From an uncultured Butyrivibrio sp. (GTDB taxonomy: Bacteria; Bacillota; Clostridia; Lachnospirales; Lachnospiraceae), in the NCBI RefSeq assembly GCF_947169445.1, contig NZ_CAMVPU010000080.1, positions 1-12,595 of the forward strand: a stretch of 12,595 nt of DNA, in the 5' to 3' direction. The notes under the pieces were generated by a model that saw only the letters and a list, made by a program, of their open reading frames with translations, ran no database searches and had not been told where the DNA came from. Below are positions 1-6,232 of this stretch, piece after piece; the first letter of the stretch is position 1; each line of letters begins with the position of its first letter. The translations under genes and the position numbers were made by a program.

Positions 1-27
1 GAACCACTTAACAGTACCTTTGTTCAT
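1..27 (-). CDS. Cold-shock protein (CspA family), N-terminal fragment
   Basis: Only the first nine codons are inside the window, reading MNKGTVKWF on the minus strand; the gene continues past base 1. This is the usual opening of bacterial CspA/CspB-type cold-shock proteins, which are about 65-70 residues of a single OB fold that binds single-stranded nucleic acid and melts RNA structure. A GGAGG ribosome site (complement of 35-39) lies 7 nt before the ATG. A promoter and a small hairpin sit in its leader. The family call rests on the short KGTVKWF match plus good start signals, so the exact paralogue cannot be named. Confidence 0.8.
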
Positions 28-67
28 TGTAATACCTCCACTAAAAATAAAAAAAATAATCGTTCTG

Positions 68-80
68 TTGTCCACGACAA
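68..80 (-). promoter_or_regulatory. Small stem-loop at the 5' end of the csp leader
   Basis: A perfect 5-bp inverted repeat (TTGTC, 3-nt loop, GACAA) lies just downstream of the predicted csp -10 box, so it would form at or near the mRNA 5' end. Cold-shock genes often carry regulatory or stabilising structure in their leaders; that role here is inferred. Confidence 0.4.
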
Positions 81-87
81 CATATTT

Positions 88-116
88 AGTTTATCATGTA
101 TAAAACCAAAAGTAAA
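88..116 (-). promoter_or_regulatory. Promoter of the cold-shock gene
   Basis: On the minus strand, TTTACT (complement of 111-116) is followed after exactly 17 nt by TAAACT (complement of 88-93). A TG one base before the -10 makes it an extended -10. The leader would be roughly 50 nt. Confidence 0.6.
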
Positions 117-142
117 GGTAATTTACACATATTAACAATAAG

Positions 143-192
143 TTTTACGTAAAAATATAATATATTTCAGTATTATATCGATTTACGTAATT
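143..192. repeat. Pair of TTACGTAA palindromes between divergent promoters
   Basis: TTTTACGTAAAA (143-154) is a perfect 12-bp palindrome, and its core TTACGTAA recurs at 183-190, 38 bp further on. Both lie between the csp and yerC promoters, the second just upstream of the yerC -35. The motif TTCAGTA also repeats at 166-172 and 191-197. The arrangement suits an operator, but no cognate regulator is identifiable and AT-rich DNA makes short palindromes common. Confidence 0.3.
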
Positions 193-198
193 CAGTAC

Positions 199-227
199 TT
201 TACTTTACTAGTTCAGAGTGGTAAAAT
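199..227 (+). promoter_or_regulatory. Promoter of the yerC-like gene
   Basis: TTTACT (199-204) and TAAAAT (222-227) are separated by 17 nt, and TGG directly precedes the -10, giving an extended -10. Transcription would begin near 234, leaving a leader of about 70 nt. Confidence 0.65.
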
Positions 228-303
228 GTTTAAGCGCGAAAGTGTTTTTAACGAAATATAGATTGTTTATGGCGAAAAAAATATAAAAGGAGATTTTTTT
301 AGA

Positions 304-591
304 ATGAACAAGAAAATTAGAACAGATGCGGTTGATCACCTGTTTAATGCAATACTTTGCCTTCAGAACAAAGAAGAGTGCTATAGCTTTTTTGAAGATC
401 TGTGTACTGTCAATGAACTTTTGTCTCTTTCTCAGAGGTTCGAAGTGGCTTCTATGTTAAGAGATCATAAGACATATCTTGAGATAGCAGAGAAGACAGG
501 CGCATCAACAGCTACTATCAGTAGAGTTAACCGCTCACTTAATTATGGTGATGATGGCTATGAGCTTGTATTCGAGAGAATGCAGGACTAA
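304..591 (+). CDS. yerC: YerC/YecD-type TrpR-like DNA-binding protein
   Basis: The 95-residue protein matches the YerC/YecD family, small cytosolic all-helical proteins related to the Trp repressor. Helices at residues 10-33 resemble the dimerisation part. Residues 36-80 carry the TrpR-like region, with LSLSQRFEVASML followed by a helix-turn-helix near 58-79 (EIAEKTGASTATISRVNRSL). The family is widespread in Firmicutes and its targets and ligand are poorly defined; tryptophan binding should not be assumed. The length is typical. AAGGAG at 287-292 lies 11 nt before the ATG, and an extended -10 promoter lies upstream. It is monocistronic: the next gene converges on it across a long palindrome. 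Confidence 0.85.
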   Translation: MNKKIRTDAVDHLFNAILCLQNKEECYSFFEDLCTVNELLSLSQRFEVASMLRDHKTYLEIAEKTGASTATISRVNRSLNYGDDGYELVFERMQD

Positions 592-613
592 AGTTTGGAG
601 CCTGAAATAGGGC

Positions 614-700
614 AATGAATAACAGTGAAAACGGGGACGTATAAATCGTTTCAGCAAGCTGAGGTGATTTATACGTCCCCGTATTTTGTCATTATTCATT
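614..700. repeat. Long REP-like palindrome, possible bidirectional terminator
   Basis: Arms 631-647 (ACGGGGACGTATAAATC) and 666-682 are perfect 17-bp reverse complements. The stem continues inward through three G-U pairs (648-650 with 663-665) and TCAGC/GCTGA around a tiny AA loop. Outward, weak pairing leads to a second perfect 9-bp arm, 614-622 with 692-700. It sits between two convergent genes, and TATTTTG (plus) or GTTTTC (minus) follows the GC-rich arm, so it could end transcription both ways. The GGGGAC...GTCCCC core resembles extragenic palindromes linked to Y1/RAYT transposases; that link is inferred. Confidence 0.6.
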
Positions 701-724
701 TACATTTCAGTTATAAAAGATGAT

Positions 725-1243
725 TTAGTTATCCTTCTTTTCTTCAACTGGCTTTTCTGCTTCAGCTTTGGATTCTTCGGAACTTTTTTCCTCAGCCTTT
801 GTCTCTTCAGGCTTGGCAGCTTCTGATGCTTCTTTATCTGCAACCATACGCTCTTTTGCAATTTCAGCAGAATTCTTATCCAGATTGGTCATCTCGCATT
901 TGCCGTGGAATACAGCGTTTTCATCAATGATGATGCCTTTGCAGGAGATATCACCGATAACTTTACCTGTATCACTGATCTCAACCTTGCCCTGAGGTAC
1001 TGAAAGAGCGCCATTGATCTCGCCTGCGATATAAGCATTCATCGCGCTTACAGTGCCTACGATCTTGGCATCCTGACCTACGATAAGTGCACCGCTTACT
1101 GTTACATTGCCCTTGACTGTTCCGTCAATTCTGGTTGAATCTTTGGTAGTAAGAGGACCTTCGATTACAGCGCCTGGTCCGATAATAGTTCCGACCTGCT
1201 CAAGAGCCGTATCTATAGTAGCTTCTTTTTTGCTTCCAAACAT
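725..1243 (-). CDS. Bactofilin family polymer-forming protein
   Basis: The 172-residue protein has a bactofilin (formerly DUF583) core at about residues 17-115, with the short turns expected of a right-handed beta-helix (GPGAVIEGPLTTKDSTRIDGTV..., GEINGALSV, GKVIGDISC). The N-terminus is short and the tail (about 118-172) is a Glu/Lys/Ala-rich, probably disordered extension. Bactofilins polymerise without nucleotide into membrane-associated filaments that position cell-wall enzymes. It is the second gene of a two-gene operon: its GGAGG (complement of 1252-1256) begins 2 nt beyond the TAA of the upstream LytM-like gene. Bactofilin-M23 pairing is a known arrangement (Helicobacter ccmA-csd1). 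A role in cell shape or envelope organisation is inferred. Confidence 0.9.
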   Translation of the reverse strand: MFGSKKEATIDTALEQVGTIIGPGAVIEGPLTTKDSTRIDGTVKGNVTVSGALIVGQDAKIVGTVSAMNAYIAGEINGALSVPQGKVEISDTGKVIGDISCKGIIIDENAVFHGKCEMTNLDKNSAEIAKERMVADKEASEAAKPEETKAEEKSSEESKAEAEKPVEEKKDN

Positions 1244-1258
1244 TTTTGTAACCTCCGT

Positions 1259-2041
1259 TTATCCGTTGATCTCTATTAATTCCTCTGGATCTATGTATTT
1301 TTCATCCTGTTGGATTTGATAACCAAGAGAGGTGTTCTTCTCGCCAATTACGTAGATGATGTCACCTTTATCGATTTCACTGCCTTCTGTCACAAGTGGA
1401 TCACCGGCGTTTCTGTAAATAGAAACATATCCATTTCCATGATCTATTGTTACGCTGTTTCCAAGCTTGGCATCGGTGGTCACGGTCAGAATTGTACCGG
1501 ATCCGGCGGCAATGACGTTACTACCTTCTGCAGCAGTAAAGATTACAATAGGATTGCCGGTAGCAGTGTCCTTATTTTCATCGGTGAGCTCTGTGATGGT
1601 AGTGGAATTTGTATCATCAACAGCATTTGTCATAGATGCTGTTCCGGTTAGAGGAAATCCTGAAGGGATGGCCAAAGCCTGTGCCTCCTCTGCGGATATC
1701 TGTTCATCTTCAAGCCTTTTATTAATAGCGGCGCTTAGCTGTTCTACCTCAGTTTTTAGCTTGGCATTATCAGTGGATAATTCACTGTTCTGTGTTGTCA
1801 GATTGTCTATTGTAGTCTTTTGCTGTTCCTGTATGCCACGAAGAGTGTTTATCGTCATGGCTGAATAAATAATGAAACAGATAATTGCAAGAACAATAGC
1901 AAAAATCAAATATGCCAAAAGCTGCGTCTTAAAATGATTGAGGTGAAGACGCTTTGTACTACCATCAGAATCGCCAGAGATGATCATGAAGGTGTAGTGG
2001 CGTTTATGCCGGTGCTTTCTGGGCTTCGTATCCTTGCTCAT
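1259..2041 (-). CDS. Membrane-anchored M23/LytM-like protein lacking zinc ligands
   Basis: The 260-residue protein has a basic cytoplasmic N-terminus (1-40), one membrane segment (about 41-61), a probable extracytoplasmic coiled coil (about 64-115), a linker starting with SGFPLTG, and a LytM/M23 fold (about 163-258, including GNSVTIDHGNGYVSIY and VTEGSEIDKGDIIYVIG). Active M23 endopeptidases need an H...D pair, a YAH-type His and an HxH. Here the D position in the GIDI-like strand is hydrophobic (IVIF), YAH is YRN, and HLHFE is replaced by LGYQI. It is therefore probably a non-catalytic LytM protein acting as scaffold or activator, as known for EnvC-like factors. It is first in the operon with bactofilin. 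GGAGG (complement of 2046-2050) lies only 4 nt before the ATG. Confidence 0.85.
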   Translation of the reverse strand: MSKDTKPRKHRHKRHYTFMIISGDSDGSTKRLHLNHFKTQLLAYLIFAIVLAIICFIIYSAMTINTLRGIQEQQKTTIDNLTTQNSELSTDNAKLKTEVEQLSAAINKRLEDEQISAEEAQALAIPSGFPLTGTASMTNAVDDTNSTTITELTDENKDTATGNPIVIFTAAEGSNVIAAGSGTILTVTTDAKLGNSVTIDHGNGYVSIYRNAGDPLVTEGSEIDKGDIIYVIGEKNTSLGYQIQQDEKYIDPEELIEING

Positions 2042-2109
2042 AAGACCTCCGTCAGGTTTTTTATCGATATGTCAGATGAAACCTTAGCAAGGTTCTCTTC
2101 AACCAAGAT

Positions 2110-2139
2110 ATTTTACCATAACAAGCGTCATTTTTGCAA
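2110..2139 (-). promoter_or_regulatory. Promoter of the LytM-like/bactofilin operon
   Basis: On the minus strand TTGCAA (complement of 2134-2139) precedes TAAAAT (complement of 2110-2115) by 18 nt, with TGG directly before the -10 (extended -10). The leader of about 60 nt holds a small AACCTT/AAGGTT hairpin at 2080-2094. Confidence 0.55.
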
Positions 2140-2182
2140 TAAAAAAGAATGTTTTGAGAGCTTTTTTGATACAAAATGTACA

Positions 2183-2217
2183 AAAAGAGCTATGGAAGGA
2201 GGGTCCATAGCTCTTTT
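2183..2217 (-). terminator. Intrinsic terminator of the cellobiose phosphorylase gene
   Basis: A perfect 14-bp stem (2183-2196 with 2204-2217, core AGAGCTATGGA) with a 7-nt loop is followed on the minus strand by a run of T (complement of 2182-2186 and onward). It lies about 70 nt after the phosphorylase stop and separates that gene from the LytM/bactofilin promoter. Confidence 0.8.
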
Positions 2218-2287
2218 CTCGTTACTGTATGCTTATTTGCGACCTGATGCAGTAACATGTTCTATTAAAAGTTCACTGAATTACAAA

Positions 2288-4741
2288 TTAACCCATTTCA
2301 GCAACTACTGTGTATTCCTTAACACCTTCCTCATAAGGAATGATGTTGCCGGAAACAGCCTTGCCGTTAACGGTAAGGGACTTGATTCCCTTCTGAGCAC
2401 CGTTCTGCTTAACACTGATCTTGTATACAGCATCACGATACTTTCTTGTGATCTCGAAATCACCGAAATCAGCAGGTACACAAGGGTTGATTGAAAGACC
2501 ATTGTGTGTAGGATATACACCCAGAATGTACTGGGAGATATTAACGAATGTCCAGGCGGCTGTTCCTGTGAGCCAGCTGTTCTTGCCCTGACCAAAGAAC
2601 TTAGCGTCTCTGCCGGCAACCATCTGTGAATAAACATATGGCTCTGTGCAGTGAACTTCACTTATCTCTTCTATATAAGCAGGGCAGGTCTTCTTGTAAA
2701 TTTCAAATGCTCTGTCACCGTGACCGAGAACTGTTTCAGCGATTGAAACCCAAGGGTTGTTGTGGCAGAAGATACCTGCATTCTCTTTGTATCCTGGTGG
2801 ATATGAAGAAACTTCACCAAGTTCGAGGTGATATTTGGTATAAGCAGGCTGAAGAATCATTACGCCATACTTAGTATCAAGTCTTTCTTCAACACTCTTA
2901 AGAGCCTTTTCCGCAAGGCCTTCCTTAACACCGATTCCTGCAAGAACACAGAAGCCCTGTGGCTCGATGTAGATCTGACCTTCTTCGCATTCCTTAGAAC
3001 CAACTTTGTTGGAGTGTGCATCGTATGCACGTACAAACCAATCGCCATCCCAACCAGCTGTGATAGCAGCTTCATAAACCTTGGCAATTTCTTCACGAGC
3101 TCTTGCAGCCTCAGCGTCATCACCAAGAAGTTCGCAAAGCTGAGCGTACTCTTCACCGTACTTAACAAACATACCTGCGATAAATACTGATTCAGCAACA
3201 GGGCCTTCTGATGGACCGAATGTCTGGAAGGATTCACCCGGATGCTCTGAGAAGCAGTTGAGGTTCAGGCAGTCATTCCAATCTGCACGTCCGATAAGTG
3301 GAAGACCGTGAGGCCCTTTATGTGTGGCTGTGAAGTCAAAAGAGCACTTGAGGTGACCCATAAGTGTCTTGGCAACGCTCATATCGTTATCGAAAGGAAC
3401 CATTTCTTTTAATATAGAAAGATCTCCTGTCTCTCTTACATATGCGCTTGTGCCGGCAATGAGCCAAAGTGGATCATCATTGAAGCCGGAGCCGATATCT
3501 GAATTGCCCTTCTTGGTAAGTGGCTGGTACTGGTGATAGGCACTACCATCCTGGAACTGAGTTGACGCAATATCAATAATACGCTGTCTTGCTCTGTCCG
3601 GAATAAGATGTACAAATCCAAGAAGATCCTGACAGGAATCTCTAAAGCCCATACCACGGCCAATTCCGGATTCATAGTAGGAAGCAGAACGTGACATGTT
3701 GAATGTAACCATACACTGATACTGATTCCAGATATTAACCATACGATCAACCTTTTCATTGGAAGAGGAGATATGGTAATTGCTAAGAAGCTCTTTCCAA
3801 TAAGCCTTGAGTTCTGCAAGGGCAGCATCAACTGCAGCTTCATTATTATAAGATGAAATCATCTTAAGGGCCGGCTTCTTGTTTACTACAGAAGGAGCTT
3901 CCCACTTGTCGTCCTCAGGATTCTCAATGTATCCGAGAATGAAGATGAAGGTCTTGGACTCGCCTGCAGCAAGCTCAAGATTGATCTGCTGAGAAGCGAT
4001 TGGTGACCATCCGCTGGCAACGGAATTGGTGCACTTTCCTGCAGCAACTGCATCTGGACTGTCAGGTCCGTTATATGCTCCAAGGAAAGCATCACGGCTT
4101 GTGTCAAAACCATCAACCTTGGAATTAACGCTATAAATAGCGTAGTGATTACGTCTCTCTCTGTACTCTGTCTTGTGATAGATAGTAGAGCCGCCATCTG
4201 TAACTTCTACTTCACCAGTGCTTAAGTTTCTCTGGAAGTTCTTCATGTCATCATCAGCATTCCAAAGACACCATTCTACATATGAGAAAAGAGAAAGCTT
4301 AGCAGCTGTAGTCTTGTTATTAGTGATAGTAACCTTGGAAATCTCACAGTTGTCATTCATAGGAACGAAAGTGAGAACCTTGGCTTCTACATCATTCTTG
4401 CTGGATGTAAATGTGCTGTAACCAAGACCGTGACGGCACTCATATTTGTCAAGCGCTGTCTTGACAGGCTGCCAACCAGGATTCCAGATTGTCTCATTTG
4501 CTGAATCCGTAGTGTCCTTAATATAGAAATACTTACCATTATTATCATATGGAACATTATTGTAACGATATCTGGTGAGCCTTAACAGTTTCGCATCCTT
4601 GTAGAATGTATAACCGCCACATGTGTTAGAAATGAGGGAAAAGAACTCCTTATTGCCAAGATAGTTGATCCATGGAAGAGGAGTCTTAGGTGTGGTGATG
4701 ACATATTCGCAAGCTGCATCATCAAAGAAACCGTACTTCAT
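2288..4741 (-). CDS. cbp: Cellobiose phosphorylase (GH94)
   Basis: This cytosolic enzyme splits cellobiose with phosphate into alpha-glucose-1-phosphate and glucose, saving one ATP. The 817 residues match the clostridial enzyme along the whole length as I recall it: N-terminal KYGFFDDAACEYVIT and PWINYLG, then YECRHGLGY, RNHYAIYSVN, NIWNQYQCMVTFNMSRSASY, RGMGFRDSCQD, and GRADWNDCLNLN. In the last, Asp490 is the expected general acid. TGTAAW near 725 belongs to the phosphate-binding end. There is no signal peptide. I start at 4741, not at the in-frame ATG at 4756: that ATG is part of the Shine-Dalgarno (ATGGAGG, complement 4750-4756), and homologues start at MKxGFFDD. It diverges from a LacI regulator and sugar transporter, which fits cellobiose. 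A close GH94 specificity such as cellodextrin is less likely. Confidence 0.93.
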   Translation of the reverse strand: MKYGFFDDAACEYVITTPKTPLPWINYLGNKEFFSLISNTCGGYTFYKDAKLLRLTRYRYNNVPYDNNGKYFYIKDTTDSANETIWNPGWQPVKTALDKYECRHGLGYSTFTSSKNDVEAKVLTFVPMNDNCEISKVTITNNKTTAAKLSLFSYVEWCLWNADDDMKNFQRNLSTGEVEVTDGGSTIYHKTEYRERRNHYAIYSVNSKVDGFDTSRDAFLGAYNGPDSPDAVAAGKCTNSVASGWSPIASQQINLELAAGESKTFIFILGYIENPEDDKWEAPSVVNKKPALKMISSYNNEAAVDAALAELKAYWKELLSNYHISSSNEKVDRMVNIWNQYQCMVTFNMSRSASYYESGIGRGMGFRDSCQDLLGFVHLIPDRARQRIIDIASTQFQDGSAYHQYQPLTKKGNSDIGSGFNDDPLWLIAGTSAYVRETGDLSILKEMVPFDNDMSVAKTLMGHLKCSFDFTATHKGPHGLPLIGRADWNDCLNLNCFSEHPGESFQTFGPSEGPVAESVFIAGMFVKYGEEYAQLCELLGDDAEAARAREEIAKVYEAAITAGWDGDWFVRAYDAHSNKVGSKECEEGQIYIEPQGFCVLAGIGVKEGLAEKALKSVEERLDTKYGVMILQPAYTKYHLELGEVSSYPPGYKENAGIFCHNNPWVSIAETVLGHGDRAFEIYKKTCPAYIEEISEVHCTEPYVYSQMVAGRDAKFFGQGKNSWLTGTAAWTFVNISQYILGVYPTHNGLSINPCVPADFGDFEITRKYRDAVYKISVKQNGAQKGIKSLTVNGKAVSGNIIPYEEGVKEYTVVAEMG

Positions 4742-4776
4742 CTTAAAAACCTCCATTAAATATGAAAAATAAACTT

Positions 4777-4788
4777 AAACGTTTTCGT
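4777..4788. promoter_or_regulatory. Operator-like site O1 (cbp side)
   Basis: AAACGTTTTCGT (minus strand ACGAAAACGTTT) lies just downstream of the predicted cbp start of transcription, a position where a bound repressor blocks elongation. It shares CGAAAACG with the sites near 4943 and 5105. The likely binder is the adjacent LacI-family protein. Confidence 0.65.
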
Positions 4789-4801
4789 GATTTCTAGTCA
4801 C

Positions 4802-4830
4802 ATTATATATTGAATATACTCAGAATGCAA
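4802..4830 (-). promoter_or_regulatory. Promoter of cellobiose phosphorylase gene
   Basis: On the minus strand TTGCAT (complement of 4825-4830) is followed after exactly 17 nt by a perfect TATAAT (complement of 4802-4807). Transcription should start near 4795, so the O1 site falls in the first bases of the message. Confidence 0.8.
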
Positions 4831-4935
4831 CAAGAAAAATAAAAAGATAAAATGCAGATAAATACTGGGATTCAATCAAGTAATAAATGTGAAACCGGTA
4901 TCATATATACATAATAAAAGTCTTACGAAAAAATA

Positions 4936-4949
4936 TCGAAAACGTTTCA
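4936..4949. promoter_or_regulatory. Operator-like site O2 (central)
   Basis: TCGAAAACGTTTCA is the most symmetric of the three sites (GAAACG and CGTTTTC halves around a central CG). It lies midway between the divergent promoters, 163 bp from the O1 centre and 162 bp from the O3 centre, so it could serve as an auxiliary looping operator. Confidence 0.6.
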
Positions 4950-5062
4950 TGAAAAATAATAATATCTAAATTAAATTATCCTTAAATGTGCGAAAATGCG
5001 ATAACTTTATAAACAAATTTAGACCTTGGTATAAAACATGCACAAAAAAAATAAAAAAAGTA

Positions 5063-5091
5063 TTGATTTAGAAGTTAAAATGTTGTACATT
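5063..5091 (+). promoter_or_regulatory. Promoter of the lacI-type gene
   Basis: TTGATT (5063-5068) and TACATT (5086-5091) are 17 nt apart. Transcription would start near 5097, directly at the O3 site, which implies autorepression. The -10 is weak. Confidence 0.5.
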
Positions 5092-5097
5092 GGAATT

Positions 5098-5110
5098 ACG
5101 AAAACGATTT
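5098..5110. promoter_or_regulatory. Operator-like site O3 (regulator side)
   Basis: ACGAAAACGATTT shares the ACGAAAACG half with O1 and O2 but has a degenerate second half. It overlaps the expected transcription start of the regulator gene. Confidence 0.6.
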
Positions 5111-5141
5111 AGTAATTGAGCAGGGGTAAACGATAAATAGA

Positions 5142-6158
5142 ATGGTATCACTTAAGGATATATCTAAGGCATGTGGGGTGTCGGTTGCTACTGTGTCCAA
5201 GGCGCTTAATGATCATAGTGATATAAGCGCAGCTACTAAAGAGAGAATCCGAAAGGTTGCTGAGGAACTGGGGTACAGGCCGAATGCAGCGGCTCAGGCT
5301 CTTAAGACAAACAGAACTAATAATATCGGAGTTTTGTTTGTGGATGCAGCTAATACAGGACTTACACATGATTACTTCAATCATGTTTTGGATAGTTTTA
5401 AGAAAACAGCAGAAGAAAACGGGTTTGATATTACCTTCATAAATGGAGGTAAGGCCAGAATCAACAATATGTCTTATCTGTCTCATGCAATTTACCGTGG
5501 CTTTGATGGCGTTGTAATAGCATGTGTAGATTTTTCGGATCCTGAAGTTGATGAACTGGTTAAGAGTAATATCCCAGTTGTGACAATAGACCATTTCTTT
5601 TACAACAGAATCGCAATTCTTTCTGATAACGTAAAGGGAATGAAAGATCTTGTGAATTATGTATATGAACAGGGACACAGGAAGATAGCATATATACATG
5701 GTATGGAATCTTCCGTAACCCAGAGCAGATTGGCAAGCTTCTACAAGACGTTGCAGGATTTGGATGTTTATATTCCGGATGAATATGTTCTGGCTGCTCC
5801 TTACAGAGATACAGAGGCTGCTTTTGAAGCCACCAACAAATTGCTGGACCTTCCGGATCCGCCAACAGTTATTTTTTATCCTGATGATATATCTTGTTTT
5901 GGTGGACGCAATGCCATAAGGCAAAGAGGAATGAGGATTCCTGAGGATATATCGGTAGTTGGATATGATGGAATTGAACTTGTGTCCAGGATAAGCCCGA
6001 TGCTTACCACTATAGTTCAGAACACTGAGAAGATTGGAAGGCTTGCAGCTTCTAAGCTGATCGATCTTATCAATAATCCTAAGGGAACACTGATAGAACA
6101 GGTAGTGGTTGGAGGGAAACTCGAACCCGGTGAGACGGTCAAAAAACTTACGGTTTAG
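5142..6158 (+). CDS. LacI-family transcriptional regulator
   Basis: The 338 residues show the standard LacI/GalR plan: a helix-turn-helix at 4-23 (LKDISKACGVSVATVSKALN), the hinge at about 46-61 (YRPNAAAQALKTNRT), and a periplasmic-binding-like sensor from about 60 to 330 with HRKIAYIHG (179-187), PDD (247-249) and VVGYDG (272-277). Such proteins bind palindromic operators with a central CG as dimers or tetramers and release them on binding a sugar. Its position between cellobiose phosphorylase and a sugar transporter, plus three shared operator-like sites, suggests control of cellobiose use and of itself. The ATG at 5142 has a poor ribosome site (AGGGG at 5122-5126, 15 nt away) and an in-frame TAA upstream rules out an earlier start, so synthesis is probably low. 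Confidence 0.93.
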   Translation: MVSLKDISKACGVSVATVSKALNDHSDISAATKERIRKVAEELGYRPNAAAQALKTNRTNNIGVLFVDAANTGLTHDYFNHVLDSFKKTAEENGFDITFINGGKARINNMSYLSHAIYRGFDGVVIACVDFSDPEVDELVKSNIPVVTIDHFFYNRIAILSDNVKGMKDLVNYVYEQGHRKIAYIHGMESSVTQSRLASFYKTLQDLDVYIPDEYVLAAPYRDTEAAFEATNKLLDLPDPPTVIFYPDDISCFGGRNAIRQRGMRIPEDISVVGYDGIELVSRISPMLTTIVQNTEKIGRLAASKLIDLINNPKGTLIEQVVVGGKLEPGETVKKLTV

Positions 6159-6159
6159 G

Positions 6160-6176
6160 ACGGCTTTAGCTGTTTT
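6160..6176 (+). terminator. Weak hairpin with T-run after the regulator gene
   Basis: ACGGC and GCTGT (5 bp with one G-U) close a 4-nt TTTA loop and are followed by TTT. It starts 2 nt after the lacI-type stop codon. At most it is a leaky terminator. No convincing promoter is visible between it and the next start codon, so some read-through into the transporter genes is expected. Confidence 0.25.
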
Positions 6177-6232
6177 AAATAAAATAACTAAAAAACACTA
6201 TATTAAAAAAGGGAGATGGAGGTATTTTGGTT

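Noticed and set aside
614..700. CRISPR or insertion-sequence end
   Set aside because: There is a single palindrome with no spaced repeats and no transposase gene in the window.
1934..2494. 186-residue plus-strand open frame across the LytM start and cbp end
   Set aside because: It runs antisense to two well-supported genes and through a terminator, with no ribosome site or family features.
4936..4949. Catabolite-response (CcpA) site instead of a LacI operator
   Set aside because: One half fits loosely, but the other half is shifted by one base from the cre pattern. The same variant recurs at all three sites next to a dedicated LacI-family gene. CcpA binding is not excluded.
5148..5924. 258-residue minus-strand open frame inside the LacI gene
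   Set aside because: Antisense shadow of a clear LacI-family gene; Cys/Ile-rich translation with no family resemblance.
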